In this document: in pieces, positions 48,312-58,940 of the stretch | Position numbering within the stretch: the first letter of the stretch is position 1 | How the letters are laid out: every line of letters begins with the position of its first letter | DNA from: Dentipellis sp. KUC8613 | Lineage: Eukaryota > Basidiomycota > Agaricomycetes > Russulales > Hericiaceae | DNA length: 64,000 bases | Direction of reading: 5' to 3' | Assembly: GCA_002286715.1 (NCBI GenBank) | Contig: NSJX01000021.1 | Coordinates: forward strand, 357,544-421,543 | The notes under the pieces: generated by a model | Told to the model about the DNA's origin: nothing | The model's database searches: none | The model's input: only the letters and a program-made list of their open reading frames with translations | Translations under genes and position numbers: made by a program

Positions 48312-49547
48312 TCAGAAATGAGGAAGTATTGTAGTCCATTGAACGGTCTCGAAGACACCTGCGGGTAAGCGACGGAGACCTATGAACATCAAGACCAGAA
48401 TTGTCCCTCTCGATATCATGGAAATGCCAGACAGCACGAACATCAAGACACTGATGTGATCCAGAGTAGCATCAATCCACACTACGTACAGAATAACGAA
48501 CACGAGCCCTGGGATGATGCAAGCGACAGAACATACGCGCCATATCCAGAGCTCTGCCACGGACGGAAATGTGAAGTTCCATGCCAGACAGTGCCAACCA
48601 CCAAAAACTAGACAGGTTATCGCCAGCGCCGTGTACGCGACAAGCCTGTTCCTCTCAAATACCGCCCGCCAGAATGACATTGCACGGTCCGTATTCCTGT
48701 CCTCGCCGCCCTCGTGATGATCCCCTCCCCGACTGTCGTGAACGATACGCTCACCATTCGTACTCTCTGTGCAGTCATCTCCCAGTAGACTATACGCTGA
48801 ACGTGAAGCTTCGATGACAACAGCAGTGCTCTGGCCATTCTTCTGCTGCAGGAAGGTGGGGTTCCGGATATCTTTGGGTTTATGCCACTGTATACCATAA
48901 ACAATAATCGCCATGGAAGCGTTCCCAATTACCCCGAGCTCCAGCGTCGATATTGGGAGATGTGTGATTGCACGCGCAAGGCATTGGATCATGAGCCACG
49001 AGATTTGCACGCATGCGATGATCTTCGCCAGGGTATCCGCCTTGCTCCGGTCATGGATTGCACAGCTATCAGATTTGATAGGGTCGATATATCCTTCTCG
49101 CACAAGTGCCAGGATGCGGGTGTGCGACAAGGCTTTCTTGTCGTATACATAGCCGTTCATGGACACGAAGTATGCGTCCGTCAACGTCCACGAGCAAGAA
49201 GGATACCGGGCATTGACGTCCTCGACGATCCAGCGGACCTCCAGATACTCGGCTACAGCCGCGGAAATCATCACCTCTGGCACAAGAAGCATAGTGATGG
49301 CAAGTTTGAATTTATCCAGGATGAACGGAGGGACGGTCGAATACGCAGGTGCTATGTCCGACGGCAGAGGAATACTGGGGTGAAGCGACGTCCAGACGCA
49401 GATGAAGATGGTGGAGATACACGATATGAGGATGCCGATAGTCCCCCGGCCGCTCGGTTCGGGGACGAATCCACGCATATCCATGTCGGATGCCTAGCAC
49501 AGTCGTTAGATGGTACTGGAGTGAAGCCAGAGATAAATATCTACCAT
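48312..49547 (-). CDS. multi-pass membrane protein B of the uncharacterised family
   Basis: Coding exon 1 is ATG alone (49545-49547), then a 51-nt intron (49494-49544, GTAGAT...CTAG). Exon 2 reads ASDMDMRGFVPEPSGRGTIG and runs open to 48312, giving about 394 residues. Membrane segments by eye: IGILISCISTIFICVW, then the motif WTSLHPSIP; LAITMLLVPEVMISAAVAEY; the region of KIIACVQISWLMIQCLA and ITHLPISTLELGVIGNASMA; and at least three more after the hydrophilic linker (ALAITCLVFGGWHCLAWNF, VCSVACIIPGLVFVILYVVW, RGTILVLMFIGLRRLPAGVF). The end is ETVQWTTILPHF. Conserved polar motifs are LTDAYFVSMNGY, DRSKADTLAK and IQWHKPKDIR. No enzymatic motif is recognised. It is on the same strand as gene C, about 1 kb downstream. 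Confidence 0.8.
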
Positions 49548-50520
49548 GATGGAGCAAGCTTCAGATAAGCGACAGTGCAGACAATGAACTCTGCATGGGG
49601 CGTGCCGTTAAAGAGTGCCGGAATAAACAGCCCACAGATACTTACAATGACCCTGGCGTTCGAACTGGAAGCACTACGCTCACCGGGGGTCGTCGCCAAG
49701 TGATACGAGGAGTGGAAGATGAAGGGGCCGTTGAAGAGCTACTACCATAAGTTATACAGTCAAGGTATATATGTCCCGACACGTGTTGTACGACATCGAT
49801 GAGTTTTGACAGGAGACATAGAAGTTGAAGCGGGATGGGATTCCGACTCTCTAATCCAGGCGCAACATGAGCGGTACTTTGCCGCACGCCAGTCATAGGG
49901 TTCAAAACATCGAGGATTCACCGATAGTGAGTACTACGAGTCCAAGCGAAGGGAGGTCATCATGCCATTTGAGCCCGCCGTAGTATACCCACAGTGTGAC
50001 GTTTTTCTGCTCCGGAAGAAATGCGACGTGACTGCGAGATGAGGATGAGCTTGTCTTCGCGCTCATGCCCCGTAAGTTATTGTACAATGGGCTTCAGTAT
50101 ACGTCCAAACATGACCGCCTGAAGAGATCTTGCAAGCCAAAGTTTCGAAAACTTGCCTCTCCAAGCCTAGTGTTCGCGCTTAGACGAGGCTCGGATACTG
50201 TGTCGTAATTTCTGAGCGTAAGTGCGGTTGAATTGAATGTGCTGAGACGTGGAGATTGGTTGGGAAGGCAGATTTAGAGGGATCAGGGAGTCCTGTCTAT
50301 AACGTTAACCAGAACGACTGGCAAAGTGAGCTGGGTGCCAGTGGGGGAGCGAAACCTCGGAAACCTCCGTCAGCACCCCGAACACTCTTGCACCGACTGA
50401 CTCTTTCGACTGACTCTTTTGAACATGCACGCTCTCTCACAAGCTTCAATTGTTTCTCTCTCTCTCTCATAGTATGTCATTACAAGTACGATTCGATGCA
50501 TGGGAGAGATATGCGACACG
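49548..50520. other. intergenic between membrane genes B and C
   Basis: About 970 bp. There is a CT microsatellite (TCTCTCTCTC) near 50455-50468. No gene is recognised. It should hold the promoter of gene B. Confidence 0.4.
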
Positions 50521-51806
50521 TCAAAAATGAGGAAGGAAGGTAGTCCACTTAACCGTATCAAAGACGCCCGCAGGCAAGCGACGAAGACCTATGAACATCA
50601 ACACCACAATCGCCTCCCGAGACAACGCATAAACGGCATAATTCACAGACATCAGCCGTTTCACTACACCTGCTTCAGGATGACCGCGCACCAGCCAGAT
50701 CGTAATGACGACTCCTGGGACCATAGTCACGATGGAGCAAACGCGCCATATCCAGAGCTCGGCAACGGACGGAAACGCAAAGTCCCAGGCGACGCAGTGC
50801 CAGCCGCCGAAGATCAGGCATGTCACCGCCACGGAGAAGTTGCGGATCTGGTCGCGGTGCTCGATGCCGAACTGCAGGAAGGCCGCCTTCGACGTGCGAG
50901 ACGCTGAATCCGATCCAGAGTCTGAGCCGTCCCATCGCCTGTCGTCGTTGCTCCGACGGCTAGTACTGTCGCGACCCTCTTCTGCTCTCGGCCCATGTTG
51001 CTGAAGACGATGATGTTCTCCACGTTGGCCGCCATTCGCGGCATTGTCCTCCGATAGGCTGCGCGTCGATTGTGAAGTTTCTGGGGCTCGCGCAGTCCTA
51101 CGACGGGAAGTCCTGCGCCGAGAGCTCCCACGAGGCTGCAGAACGACGGGCATGCGAACATCTTTCGGCTTCTGCCACTGGAGCCCATAGATGAGGATCG
51201 CCACGAAAGCGTACCCCACCGTCCCAAGCTCGAGCGTCGATATCGGCATATGCTCGATCGCCCTTGCAAGGCACTGCAGCATGAGCCACACGATCTGCAC
51301 ACACGCAATAAGCTTCGCGATGCCGTCCGCCTTGCTGCGGTCGCTGATGCCCAGGCTGTCCGACCGCACGAGGTCGATCTCGCCCTCGAGCATGAGGTCG
51401 AGGATCTCGAAGTGGCGCACGACCCTGCCGTCGAAGACGAAGCCGTCCATGATCTCGAAGTACGCGTCCATCGTCGTCCACGCGCAGGCGGGGAACTCGG
51501 CGTTGATCTCCTGCGCGATGCCGCGGGCTTCTAGGTAGTCGGCGATGGCGAAGGCGAGGATCACTTCCGGCGCGGTGAGCATCATGAAGGCGAGGGTGAC
51601 TTTTTTCGAGAATGAGGCGGGGACGTCGGGGTGCACGGATGTCCAGATGCAGATGATGAGCGTCGAGACGCAGGACAAGAGGATGCCGATGGTGCCACGA
51701 CCGCTTGGCTCGGGAACAAATCCGCGCATGTCCGTGTCAGATGCCTGAGTATTGCAGCCATGAAACCTCAGTGTCGGAACGTAGTCAGAGCTGATCCACT
51801 AACCAT
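50521..51806 (-). CDS. multi-pass membrane protein C of the uncharacterised family
   Basis: Coding exon 1 is ATG (51804-51806), followed by a 59-nt intron (51745-51803, GTTAGT...TCAG). Exon 2 begins ASDTDMRGFVPEPSGRGTIG and runs to 50521, about 408 residues. It matches gene B through GILLSCVSTLIICIWTSVHP, TTMDAYFEIMDGFVFDGRVV, ISDRSKADGIAKLIACVQIV, LARAIEHMPISTLELGTVGY and GLQWQKPKDVRMPV. The C-terminal half reads VTCLIFGGWHCVAWDFAFPS, VAELWIWRVCSIVTMVPGVV, and LMFIGLRRLPAGVF before the end VKWTTFLPHF. The hydrophilic linker between the halves (about 100 residues, Arg/Ser/Asp-rich) is longer than in B and unrelated in sequence. Function unknown. Confidence 0.8.
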
Positions 51807-53410
51807 CAAGAGTCTAAAGCTTATTGTCGTGAAGATCTTGCGAACACGAGTTTGCTAGGAACCGACGGTGCGATCTGAATTGATTGAGGGCATTAGCGAC
51901 GAATGAAATTTCCTATGCACAGATACACACCTTCGAGACAAAGAGACTACGTGCAGAATGCAGAAGTGACCTGCCGTGATGGGAAATGGGTAGTTTGCGG
52001 AGAATGTCTGATTCCATGAAGCTCTCAAGCATGCCATATATGCTGCGATGTGTGCTGCGATGTGTGCTGCGATGCATGCTTCGAAGGTGAGGCAAAGTTC
52101 CCCAGGATATATGGAAGCAGTACGCCTATCATGATCTTCGTCCTCACGAAGAACGTCATTATCGGCAGTGCATTTTGGTGCGAGATGGAGGTGTTGATTT
52201 GTGGCACAGCTCAGCGCTCCTGGCGTACATACCTCTGCTTGCGCTCCCTAACTTGATTTGCACGTCGCACAGCAATGACTAGCACGGCCGCGCTCGTGCA
52301 TCAATGCTTTGGAGCGGCCAATCCTGTTCTTTGCGCCTCGATTTAATCCGTATCAATTCCGCTTCCACAACGTGTGCGTCGGAAATCCTGGCCTCGTGTT
52401 GAACGAATGTCAGTGACGCGAGTGGCGATGACCCGGAGGCACTTGACTCATCACCTGACGAAGAAGATGGATAGGGATCTTACATAGTATGCGATAGGTA
52501 TGATACCTCTCGCCTGAGTATTCACGGTGTCGTGCCGGATAGGGGAAGGCAGTGGCCAAGGAGGGCGAACATGATGAAGGGGACTGACAGGCGTGATATT
52601 CGTCTGCCGAGCCCCTCGGCTTCTGCGGATGGTCTGCACGCTGATGATTGGGGCGTAGAGCGTGCACTGGCTGGCACCGCCGGGCCTACTGCATGTTCAT
52701 GCCGGACCCACGTGCCCAGATGGAGACGACATCGCGTGTATCAACGACCGATGTCTACTGCACTTATTTTGCCGACCCGTAGCGCGCAGAATCTGTATCA
52801 AGCCCTTCAAGAAATCAGTTCAAGATAGACTAAAAACCGATGACGGGTCTTATCGCCGAAGTTAGATAGTCAGACAAGCGACAGCACGCACGCCAACAGT
52901 GATAGAAGACAGTGGATTCGTGCTTCTGGGCGATGCGGTGAAGTTCAAGCGAGGTAGAGGAAAGCGGTGCGATGGACATATGACGACGAAGCGTGCGCAT
53001 AGGCGGCAAGAAGTTGAGGGACCAGAGCAGCATTGTGATGAGCTAGTGCAGTCACCACTGTAAAGTGAATCTTCGATGGGCGATGCAACACCCATAAAGC
53101 CGCGGGGTAGATTAGGACCCTGAGCCAACCTTCTTCGGCGTCGCACCGCGAAGAGCAGAGTCCTACCCAAGACAATATCCAGACCTGCATGAGAAACCGA
53201 GCTGTCATTATCGTATCCCAAGACATACATACTCAGATACAGCATCCCACACTAGATCTCGCAGTCCGTCCATCCGCAGCACGTTCCTTACCCTTCGCCC
53301 ACCATGATATACTGGTCAAGCAGAGATGCACATCTCAAGTGTTCGAGATATAAATCCTGCCCGCCGGAGACGCCGTCATGACGTCGCTGTGGGGTGGCCA
53401 ATAGGCTGGA
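51807..53410. other. intergenic region of 1.6 kb
   Basis: No gene is recognised on either strand. It contains a small tandem repeat at about 52038-52080. The open frame at 52862-53245 (-) has no motif. It may contain unrecognised regulatory or decayed sequence. Confidence 0.4.
52038..52080 (+). repeat. short tandem repeat, unit about 12 bp
   Basis: Three and a half copies of TGCTGCGATGTG, the last with CATG in place of TGTG. Confidence 0.8.
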
Positions 53411-54031
53411 TCAATCCGCGCCCGTGAAGCGGAGGATGAAGTTGACGATAATGGAAACTGCAGGAAAGCATGAGCGTCGACAAACGATACAACGAAATGT
53501 AAGATACGCACTGAGTAGCGCGAGGCAGAGGAATGTCTGCGTAGGGCAGCGGGTTAGCTTCAGGCAGAAATACAGCTGTCGAAAGAAACTCACAGGGCCG
53601 ACACGGTCGTCGTACGGGCCCTTCCCGCCCTTGCGTATGGAGTTTGCGCGCCAGTGATAAGTGTACAGCGCGTACGCCATAATCAACACCGCTGTGCGTA
53701 GCGCGCGTTAGCGTCCATTCCACCCACCGGGTCCGCGGGCCCCAGCCGAGGAGACACAGCACGCACCAACGACCGAGAACATTGCCGCGCTGATCTTGCC
53801 GACCTATAGCGCACACGATCAGCATCAGGCGCCCTCACGTCCGCCGAGGCAGAAAAAGCCGACCTTATCGCCAAAGTTGAGCAGCCCGACGGCGAGACCG
53901 CCGAGAATGACGGTGAAATGGAGCCATGAGAGGAAGGTGCGCTCGTTGGCGAACGAGACCTTGGGCTCGACGCGGACGGGGAGGGAAATGCGCTTCTGGG
54001 CGGTACGCTGAAGCAGGGGTTGGGTGGACAT
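53411..54031 (-). CDS. VTC1: vacuolar transporter chaperone 1 (VTC1)
   Basis: ATG 54031 ([20 protein letters not shown]), then [20 protein letters not shown], the DUF202-type core with three membrane helices: [34 protein letters not shown] and [18 protein letters not shown]. The end is TGAD at the stop 53411. Introns lie near 53540-53590, 53690-53765 and 53800-53870. VTC1 is the small membrane subunit of the VTC complex, which polymerises and translocates polyphosphate into the vacuole. It carries no SPX domain, as expected. It is divergent from THOC7, with 151 bp between the start codons. Confidence 0.93.
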
Positions 54032-54182
54032 GGTTGCGGTGGGAAGAAGACAGGCAAAGGGGATTATTCCTGCCCTTCAGACGCGCGCCTAACTCACGAA
54101 CGTGCGTCTAACCCCGCGAGCACATCACGTGCAAGGCGCTGCACCGGCGCGGTGGCGGCTCTCTCCTTTCCTCTCCTCCTCA
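54032..54182. promoter_or_regulatory. 151-bp bidirectional promoter between VTC1 and THOC7
   Basis: The two start codons are 151 bp apart and point away from each other. The spacer contains CACGTG at 54126-54131, 95 bp upstream of the VTC1 ATG, the core bound by Pho4-type bHLH factors. VTC1 is a phosphate-regulated gene in yeast. The role here is inference. Confidence 0.5.
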
Positions 54183-55335
54183 TGGCCGCCGCGTCCCGCA
54201 CGCACACGCCCCAGGCTGCCGCCGTCCCTGCTCTCTCCGTCGAGGAGGAGGGTATGTCGATCTGTTTCTATTCTACTTCATACACGCTCATCTCACCCCG
54301 CAGATGCAATCATCCACTCCCGCATCACCAATGACGAACGCGCTCTGCGTCGCGTGATAAAGAAGTTCCATGCATACGCCTCCGCTGCACACGCCAACGC
54401 CAACGATGCCGACGCAGACGCAGATGCGCGGGAGGCCTTCCTTGTCGAGCTCGCTGCGTTCAGCTTGCAGCTGAAGAAGGCGTTCATGGTATGCGAGGCC
54501 GAGGCGCGGCAAGTCGAGGAGCACCAGCGCGAGCGGCAGCGAATTGGTGCGTCTATCTCTGGCTTTATCTTCTACCAGAGAGTTGAACAGATAACAGAGG
54601 ATGAATGTGGCCGACTGGAGGGCCAGATTGAACAACTGAAGACCGCGCTCGAGCACGCGCAGGTCGAGCGCAGGCGCAAGATGGAGTACGACGTGTTCGC
54701 CGAGAAGATCAACACGCTACCCACGCGGGACGAGCTCTCACAGTGCGTGATGCCTATTCTTTTCTTTCTCTACCTTACTCAACCCACAAAGAACCATAAA
54801 ATCGCTCGAAAACGACATGGCCGCCATCCGCGCGGACCACGACGCCCAAGCGCGGCTCATCGACACACAGAAGTCCTCGCTGGGCACGATCATCGCCGAG
54901 CTTGGTGCGATACGGCTCCTGGGCAAGGAGAGCGACGCCGACGCCGAGCCCACGCCCGAGCCGCCGACCGCCTCCGCGTCGCCGCGCGACGGGACGCCCG
55001 CCATGCGCGCCGAGGACGAGAAGGAGGAGGGCGAGGAGGGCGAGGACGACCTCGACCACCCGTCGTCGGACGACATCCCGCTCTCCGCGACGCTCAACCC
55101 GAACGCGAAGCCGTTCAGCCCGCGTATATCCGCGTCGCCGCGGCTGCTGCGCTCGAGCTCCGGGCGCGCGTCGTCCTCTGCGAAGCCGGAGGAGGGCGAA
55201 GACGACATCGAGATGGGCGAGGTCGCGGAGGACCCGAAGGACAGCCGCGTGAAGCGCAAAGCGCGGCTGGAGGACCTCGAGGAGGGCGAGGCGAGCGACA
55301 TGAGCAGCGAGCTGTCTGAGCTGCCCGACGACTAG
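54183..55335 (+). CDS. THOC7: THO complex subunit 7 (THOC7)
   Basis: ATG 54183. Exon 1 ends VEEE-G and intron 1 (54252-54302, GTATGT...CGCAG) joins to DAIIHSRITNDERALRRVIK, the THOC7 signature. Then FLVELAAFSLQLKKAFMVCE, a second intron joining RQRIEDECGRLEGQIEQLKT, LEHAQVERRRKMEYDVFAEK, INTLPTRDELSQ, a third intron, and SLENDMAAIRADHDAQARLI. This is the coiled-coil core of the family. The C-terminal third is a disordered acidic/Ser-rich tail (DEKEEGEEGEDDLDHPSSDD, ending SDMSSELSELPDD), longer than in animals. THO couples transcription elongation with mRNP packaging and export in the nucleus. It converges with tRNase Z, leaving only 100 bp between stops. Confidence 0.9.
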
Positions 55336-55435
55336 TTCCTTTACTTTGTGTATTCTATCTCACCTCATATACTTACCTGTATTCCACGCACGCATCTCTC
55401 ACTCGTTCACTGTCCACTCACACCGCAAACCATAC

Positions 55436-56867
55436 TCACGAGCTCAGCTCAACGTCAATAGTCATAAAATCCCGCGTGCACACCACCTCGCCGCCGAACT
55501 CCGCGCGCGCAAGGTCCCCAATCGCACGCATAATCCTGCCCGCCTGTTCCCCACCACCTTCCTCATCCCCCGCATACCTTGCCGAAAAGTGGTTCAGCAC
55601 GAGCTTGCGCGCCCCGACACTCCTCGCAAACGCGCCCGCGCCCTCGGGCGTGCTATGCCCCCTGCTCCTCGCGCGCTCCCTCACGCCCTCGCGCGTATCC
55701 GCCGCCTTCGTCTCCGGATCCACGCCCGGGAGGTGCGCATTCGTCGCCTCATGCACCAGCACATCCGCGCCCTGCGCATACGCGCGCATCCCGCCCGCGC
55801 CCGCGTCGTACGTGTCCCCGAGCACGACGACCACGCGCCCGCGCCTCCGCTCCGGCCCGCGCAGCACCGTGCCGTCGCCGAGGCGCACCTCGCCGCCCGC
55901 CTGCAGCGTGCGCAGCGCGGAGAGCGGCGTGTGCGTGCGCTGCAGGTGCGGCACGTACTGCGCGGGGTCGATCTTGCCCGGCACGGCGGACTCGTGCACC
56001 GCGTACCCGATGCAGGGCACCGAGTGTGGAAGGGGCGCGGCGTGCACGGTGAGCTCGGGAGACGCGAAGATGGAGGGCCAGGTCCCGTCGGGCGCGGGGG
56101 TGATGTCGTGCCCGGGGAGCTCGAGCGGGTGTGGGGGCAGCCCGAGGTCGGGGGTGGTGGGGAAGGGGAAGGGCGTGGACGGGGGGAAGTGCAGCTCGTG
56201 CACGACGTAGGGCGCGCCGAGGAGGGTGTGCGTGTAGGTGAGTCCGGTGCGGACGTACGCGCGGGTGCCGGGCGGGCCGTAGATCTCGAGCGGCTGGTAG
56301 GCCGCCAGCCCACGCATGAGCGAGTTGTATGGACGAGAATGTTAATGAGCACGCACGGGTATCGTCTCTTTTGCTACAGCTGCATCTGCAGCGCGCGTGT
56401 CCTCCCCCGCATCGACCATCCCACCCGCGCCATTCAGTCTACTCGCCATGAGCGGTATAAGCCCAAATATATGGTCCCCTGCGCCGTCCTGAATCAGCTT
56501 CTCCATCTCCATCTCCCTCCCTGCACACGCTCTTCCGCTCCACCCTGAGGCTGCTGTAGAAGGACTCACCATGCGTATGCGTGATGAACACCTTCTCGAC
56601 GCGGCCCATACGCACGCCGCGCGCGCGCTGCATCTGCCGCTGCGTGCCCTCACCGCAGTCGAAGAGCCACAGCGCGCCGCCGACGCGCAGCGCGAGTGCG
56701 GAGAGGTTGCGCGTCGCGGAGGGCTGCGCGGAGGCCGTGCCGAGGAAGGTGAGCGAGAGGGAGGAGAGCGGCAGCGCGGGGGCAGGGGCAGGGGCGGCTT
56801 TGGTTTTGGATTTAGGTTTGGAGGCCGGGGTAGGAGTAGGAGTACAGGTGGAGGTGCTGGTCGACAT
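55436..56867 (-). CDS. tRNase Z, short (ELAC1-like) form
   Basis: A beta-lactamase-fold endonuclease that removes 3' trailers from pre-tRNA. The chosen start ATG 56867 (MSTSTSTCTPTPTP) is followed by LPLSSLSLTFLGTASAQPSA and LWLFDCGEGTQRQMQRA. The metal-binding THTHGDHIFGLIPLM is restored by splicing CATG to GGGACCAT. After a second intron (donor GTGCGT near 56348), PPLEIYGPPGTRAYVRTGL follows. Later come ELPGHDI, VVVVLGDTYDA, LVHEATNAHLP, RGHSTPEGAGAFARSVGARK and LVLNHFSARY, all expected of tRNase Z. About 420 residues, one domain, so the short form. An in-frame ATG at 57002 would add 45 residues rich in Arg and Ser (possible mitochondrial presequence). A tRNA gene lies 420 bp upstream. Confidence 0.9.
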
Positions 56868-57290
56868 TCTTGTAAGAGTGCTTTTTGGTCGTGAGTGCCG
56901 GTGGGGAGAGCGTCCGAAACGGACTGGATCTGCGAGAATCGATTCAGATGCCCGGGACAGGCGTGAGCAGAGCAGGTGTAGGTCTCGAGTCAGCGCCCGC
57001 ATGGGCTGGATATGCGAACGTGTCTTGCCTTCACGAGCGATTCCGAGATCACGTCGACTCAGAAGGAGTGGATGGTCAGTGTGAGGCGCGGAGAAAGTGA
57101 CCGCAAGGAGATCCTGCGACGTGACTCGTCCCGCGTAGCACTAGTAAGTTTACTAGTTGAAGGAAGGTCTTGTTCACACCTTTGCAATTGGAGATGGCAG
57201 CGGTCCCGATCGATCTAAATCAATTTTCTATGAGATGGTTTTCGAGGACACAATAACAGAATAAAAAAAAGAAACAATCAGCCCTGGCAT
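56868..57290. other. upstream region of tRNase Z
   Basis: About 420 bp. The frame of tRNase Z stays open upstream to ATG 57002 (see finding). Nothing else is recognised before the tRNA. Confidence 0.4.
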
Positions 57291-57385
57291 TGTCCTTGCC
57301 AGGATTCGAGCCTGGGTTACCACGGAATTGTTGACTGCCAAAGCAGTGCCACAACGTGGTGATCTAACCACTAATCTACAAGGAC
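57291..57385 (-). tRNA. tRNA-His (GTG) with a 23-nt intron
   Basis: The minus strand gives a full cloverleaf. The acceptor stem is GTCCTTG with CAAGGAC (7 of 7 pairs), and the D-arm is GATTAGTGGTTAGATC. The anticodon stem is CCACG/CGTGG with loop TT-GTG-G, and the T-arm is CCAGG-CTCGAAT-CCTGG, with discriminator A. The anticodon GTG (57350-57352) decodes His. A 23-nt intron (57326-57348) sits at the canonical position after base 37. The first base is G at +1; the extra G-1 of tRNA-His is added post-transcriptionally in eukaryotes. No CCA is encoded, as expected. Confidence 0.9.
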
Positions 57386-57757
57386 TACGATAAGGCCGGT
57401 CCTTTTTACATGTATCCATTAGGTGGTCGGCGCGATCGCCATCCAATGATCCACTGGCACCTTCTTCTCAAGAACGAGGTACCGAAGTTCGAACCGAGTC
57501 CGGTTTACTGACTTGCTAGGTAGCCAGACTGTCGAGCTGCTCAAACCATTCCATCACCCCTATCTGCGCGTGCGATGCAGGCTGCTGCACGCAGCACGGC
57601 AATCGTTCTCAGCCGGTCAAGGGTCTCAGCGCCTATGAATCGTGATATCACTAGCGTGCAACCTCATCATGAAGCATGGGGCCCGTATGACGATTGCATC
57701 GGACCTAAAAGGTACCGTCTGTCATTTCACAACTGATTTCAGCTTACTTGCTGCAGT
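57386..57757. other. intergenic between tRNA-His and the membrane-family relic
   Basis: About 370 bp with no recognised gene. It may include decayed upstream sequence of the relic. Confidence 0.35.
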
Positions 57758-57930
57758 ATGCACGTCCCGATGCTGGTGCATCTTTTCGAACCTGGAATTA
57801 CTGTGCGTTTCCTGATGATGATTCTTCTCCTTGCCTAATTCATACACCTAGCTGTCGTCGTAGTTTTGATGTTTATAACTCTTCGTCGCTTACCTGCAGG
57901 CGTGTTCGAAATTGTGTACGAGATATTACA
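57758..57930 (+). pseudogene. relic of the membrane family (C-terminal fragment)
   Basis: The frame from 57758 reads FLMMILLLA, a stop (TAA), FIHLAVVVVLMFITLRRLPA, GVFEIVYE. This matches the C-terminal membrane segment of genes A-C (LMFIGLRRLPAGVFETV in gene B), including the LRRLPAGVF motif, in the same register. The in-frame stop, and the absence of the other family blocks upstream, mark it as a decayed fragment. The adjacent sequence contains the retrotransposon. Confidence 0.7.
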
Positions 57931-58940
57931 CGGTGTTGAAACTTACAGAAACAGAGACTGCAGATTATTGCTGTTTTCAGAAAAGTCGGCGGCGCGTCGA
58001 AATCGACGCACGTCAGCAACTTGGAAGTGCCGCCTGCGTTGGCTACACCCTTGCTTGCGGGGAGGGTTAAATACGTGATTTTCTACGTGATGCTGGTAAC
58101 CTCATGTCCCTACATAGACACCCTACTAATCACGTATAATTGCCCTCAACACTCGCTGCTCCCGACTTGGCCCCGGGCGCTCAAGTTGTAACATACGCAT
58201 GCACGCACTCAGACCGCTCCTAGCTTTGCATGCAAATGCAAACGCAAACTCAAACCCTATACCACTCACAACTAAGACAGAGTAATGGTACGTGCATGCC
58301 TCTCGGACGCCCGCCCGCTGATCTCAGACGATCCCGAAAGCAGTACGGCGACCACCTCGAGCAGCTCGTGCTCTCGGGCGAGCTCTTCACCGGCGCCAGC
58401 CGCTCCTCCTCGCCCGCGCGCACGCCGTCCCCGTCCACGTCCTGGCCCGAGCTCTCCGACGACGAGGACGCCCGCGCGCCCGCACCCGCGCTCGCAGACG
58501 ACGCGGCGCCGCCGATCGGGATGGGCCCCGGGCACACGGGCGTGATCTTCGGGATCGGGGTGGGCGGAACTGGGCAGCGGCCTAAGCAGGAATGCAAGTG
58601 GCCACAGCGCACCTGCTGCGGAACGGGCAGGCCGTCATTGATGCCGGTGCGCGAATGTCGACAACCCAACAGTCGAAGCAAAGTGTGGTGGGCTAGAAGA
58701 GGGAGGAACTGCAAGGTCATGTCGTTAGCAACATCCAAAATAGAATGAATAATACTACGCTGTTGGAATCGCAAACCGTAATGTTCCTTTTGCTTACTAC
58801 ATTTCGTATATGTCATTCGTTGATTTTTCGTCTCTTCGCGTCATTCTTTCGTGCTCGTCTCGTTCCTGTGGCTTGATTACTAAGTACTATACAGTTGCTT
58901 GCCTCTCGTACGATATGTATCTACGCTATGCTCTGGCCCA
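57931..58940 (+). other. repeat-flanking region with one low-complexity ORF
   Basis: Apart from a frame at 58230-58748 (172 codons), nothing is recognised. That frame contains RKQYGDHLEQLVLSGELFTG, a Ser/Pro stretch, ELSDDEDARAPAPA and IGMGPGHTGV, which looks like a degraded N-terminal piece of a real protein, perhaps phosducin/thioredoxin-like, but this is a weak impression. It could be a pseudogene fragment. Confidence 0.3.

Noticed and set aside
52862..53245. Cys-containing minus-strand frame of 127 codons
   Set aside because: No signal peptide, splice pattern or recognised motif; most likely chance.
54102..55319. 405-codon plus-strand frame
   Set aside because: It reads through THOC7 introns in a different frame; the spliced THOC7 protein explains the region better.
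55346..56548. 400-codon plus-strand frame
   Set aside because: Antisense to tRNase Z, with no motif and shadow composition.
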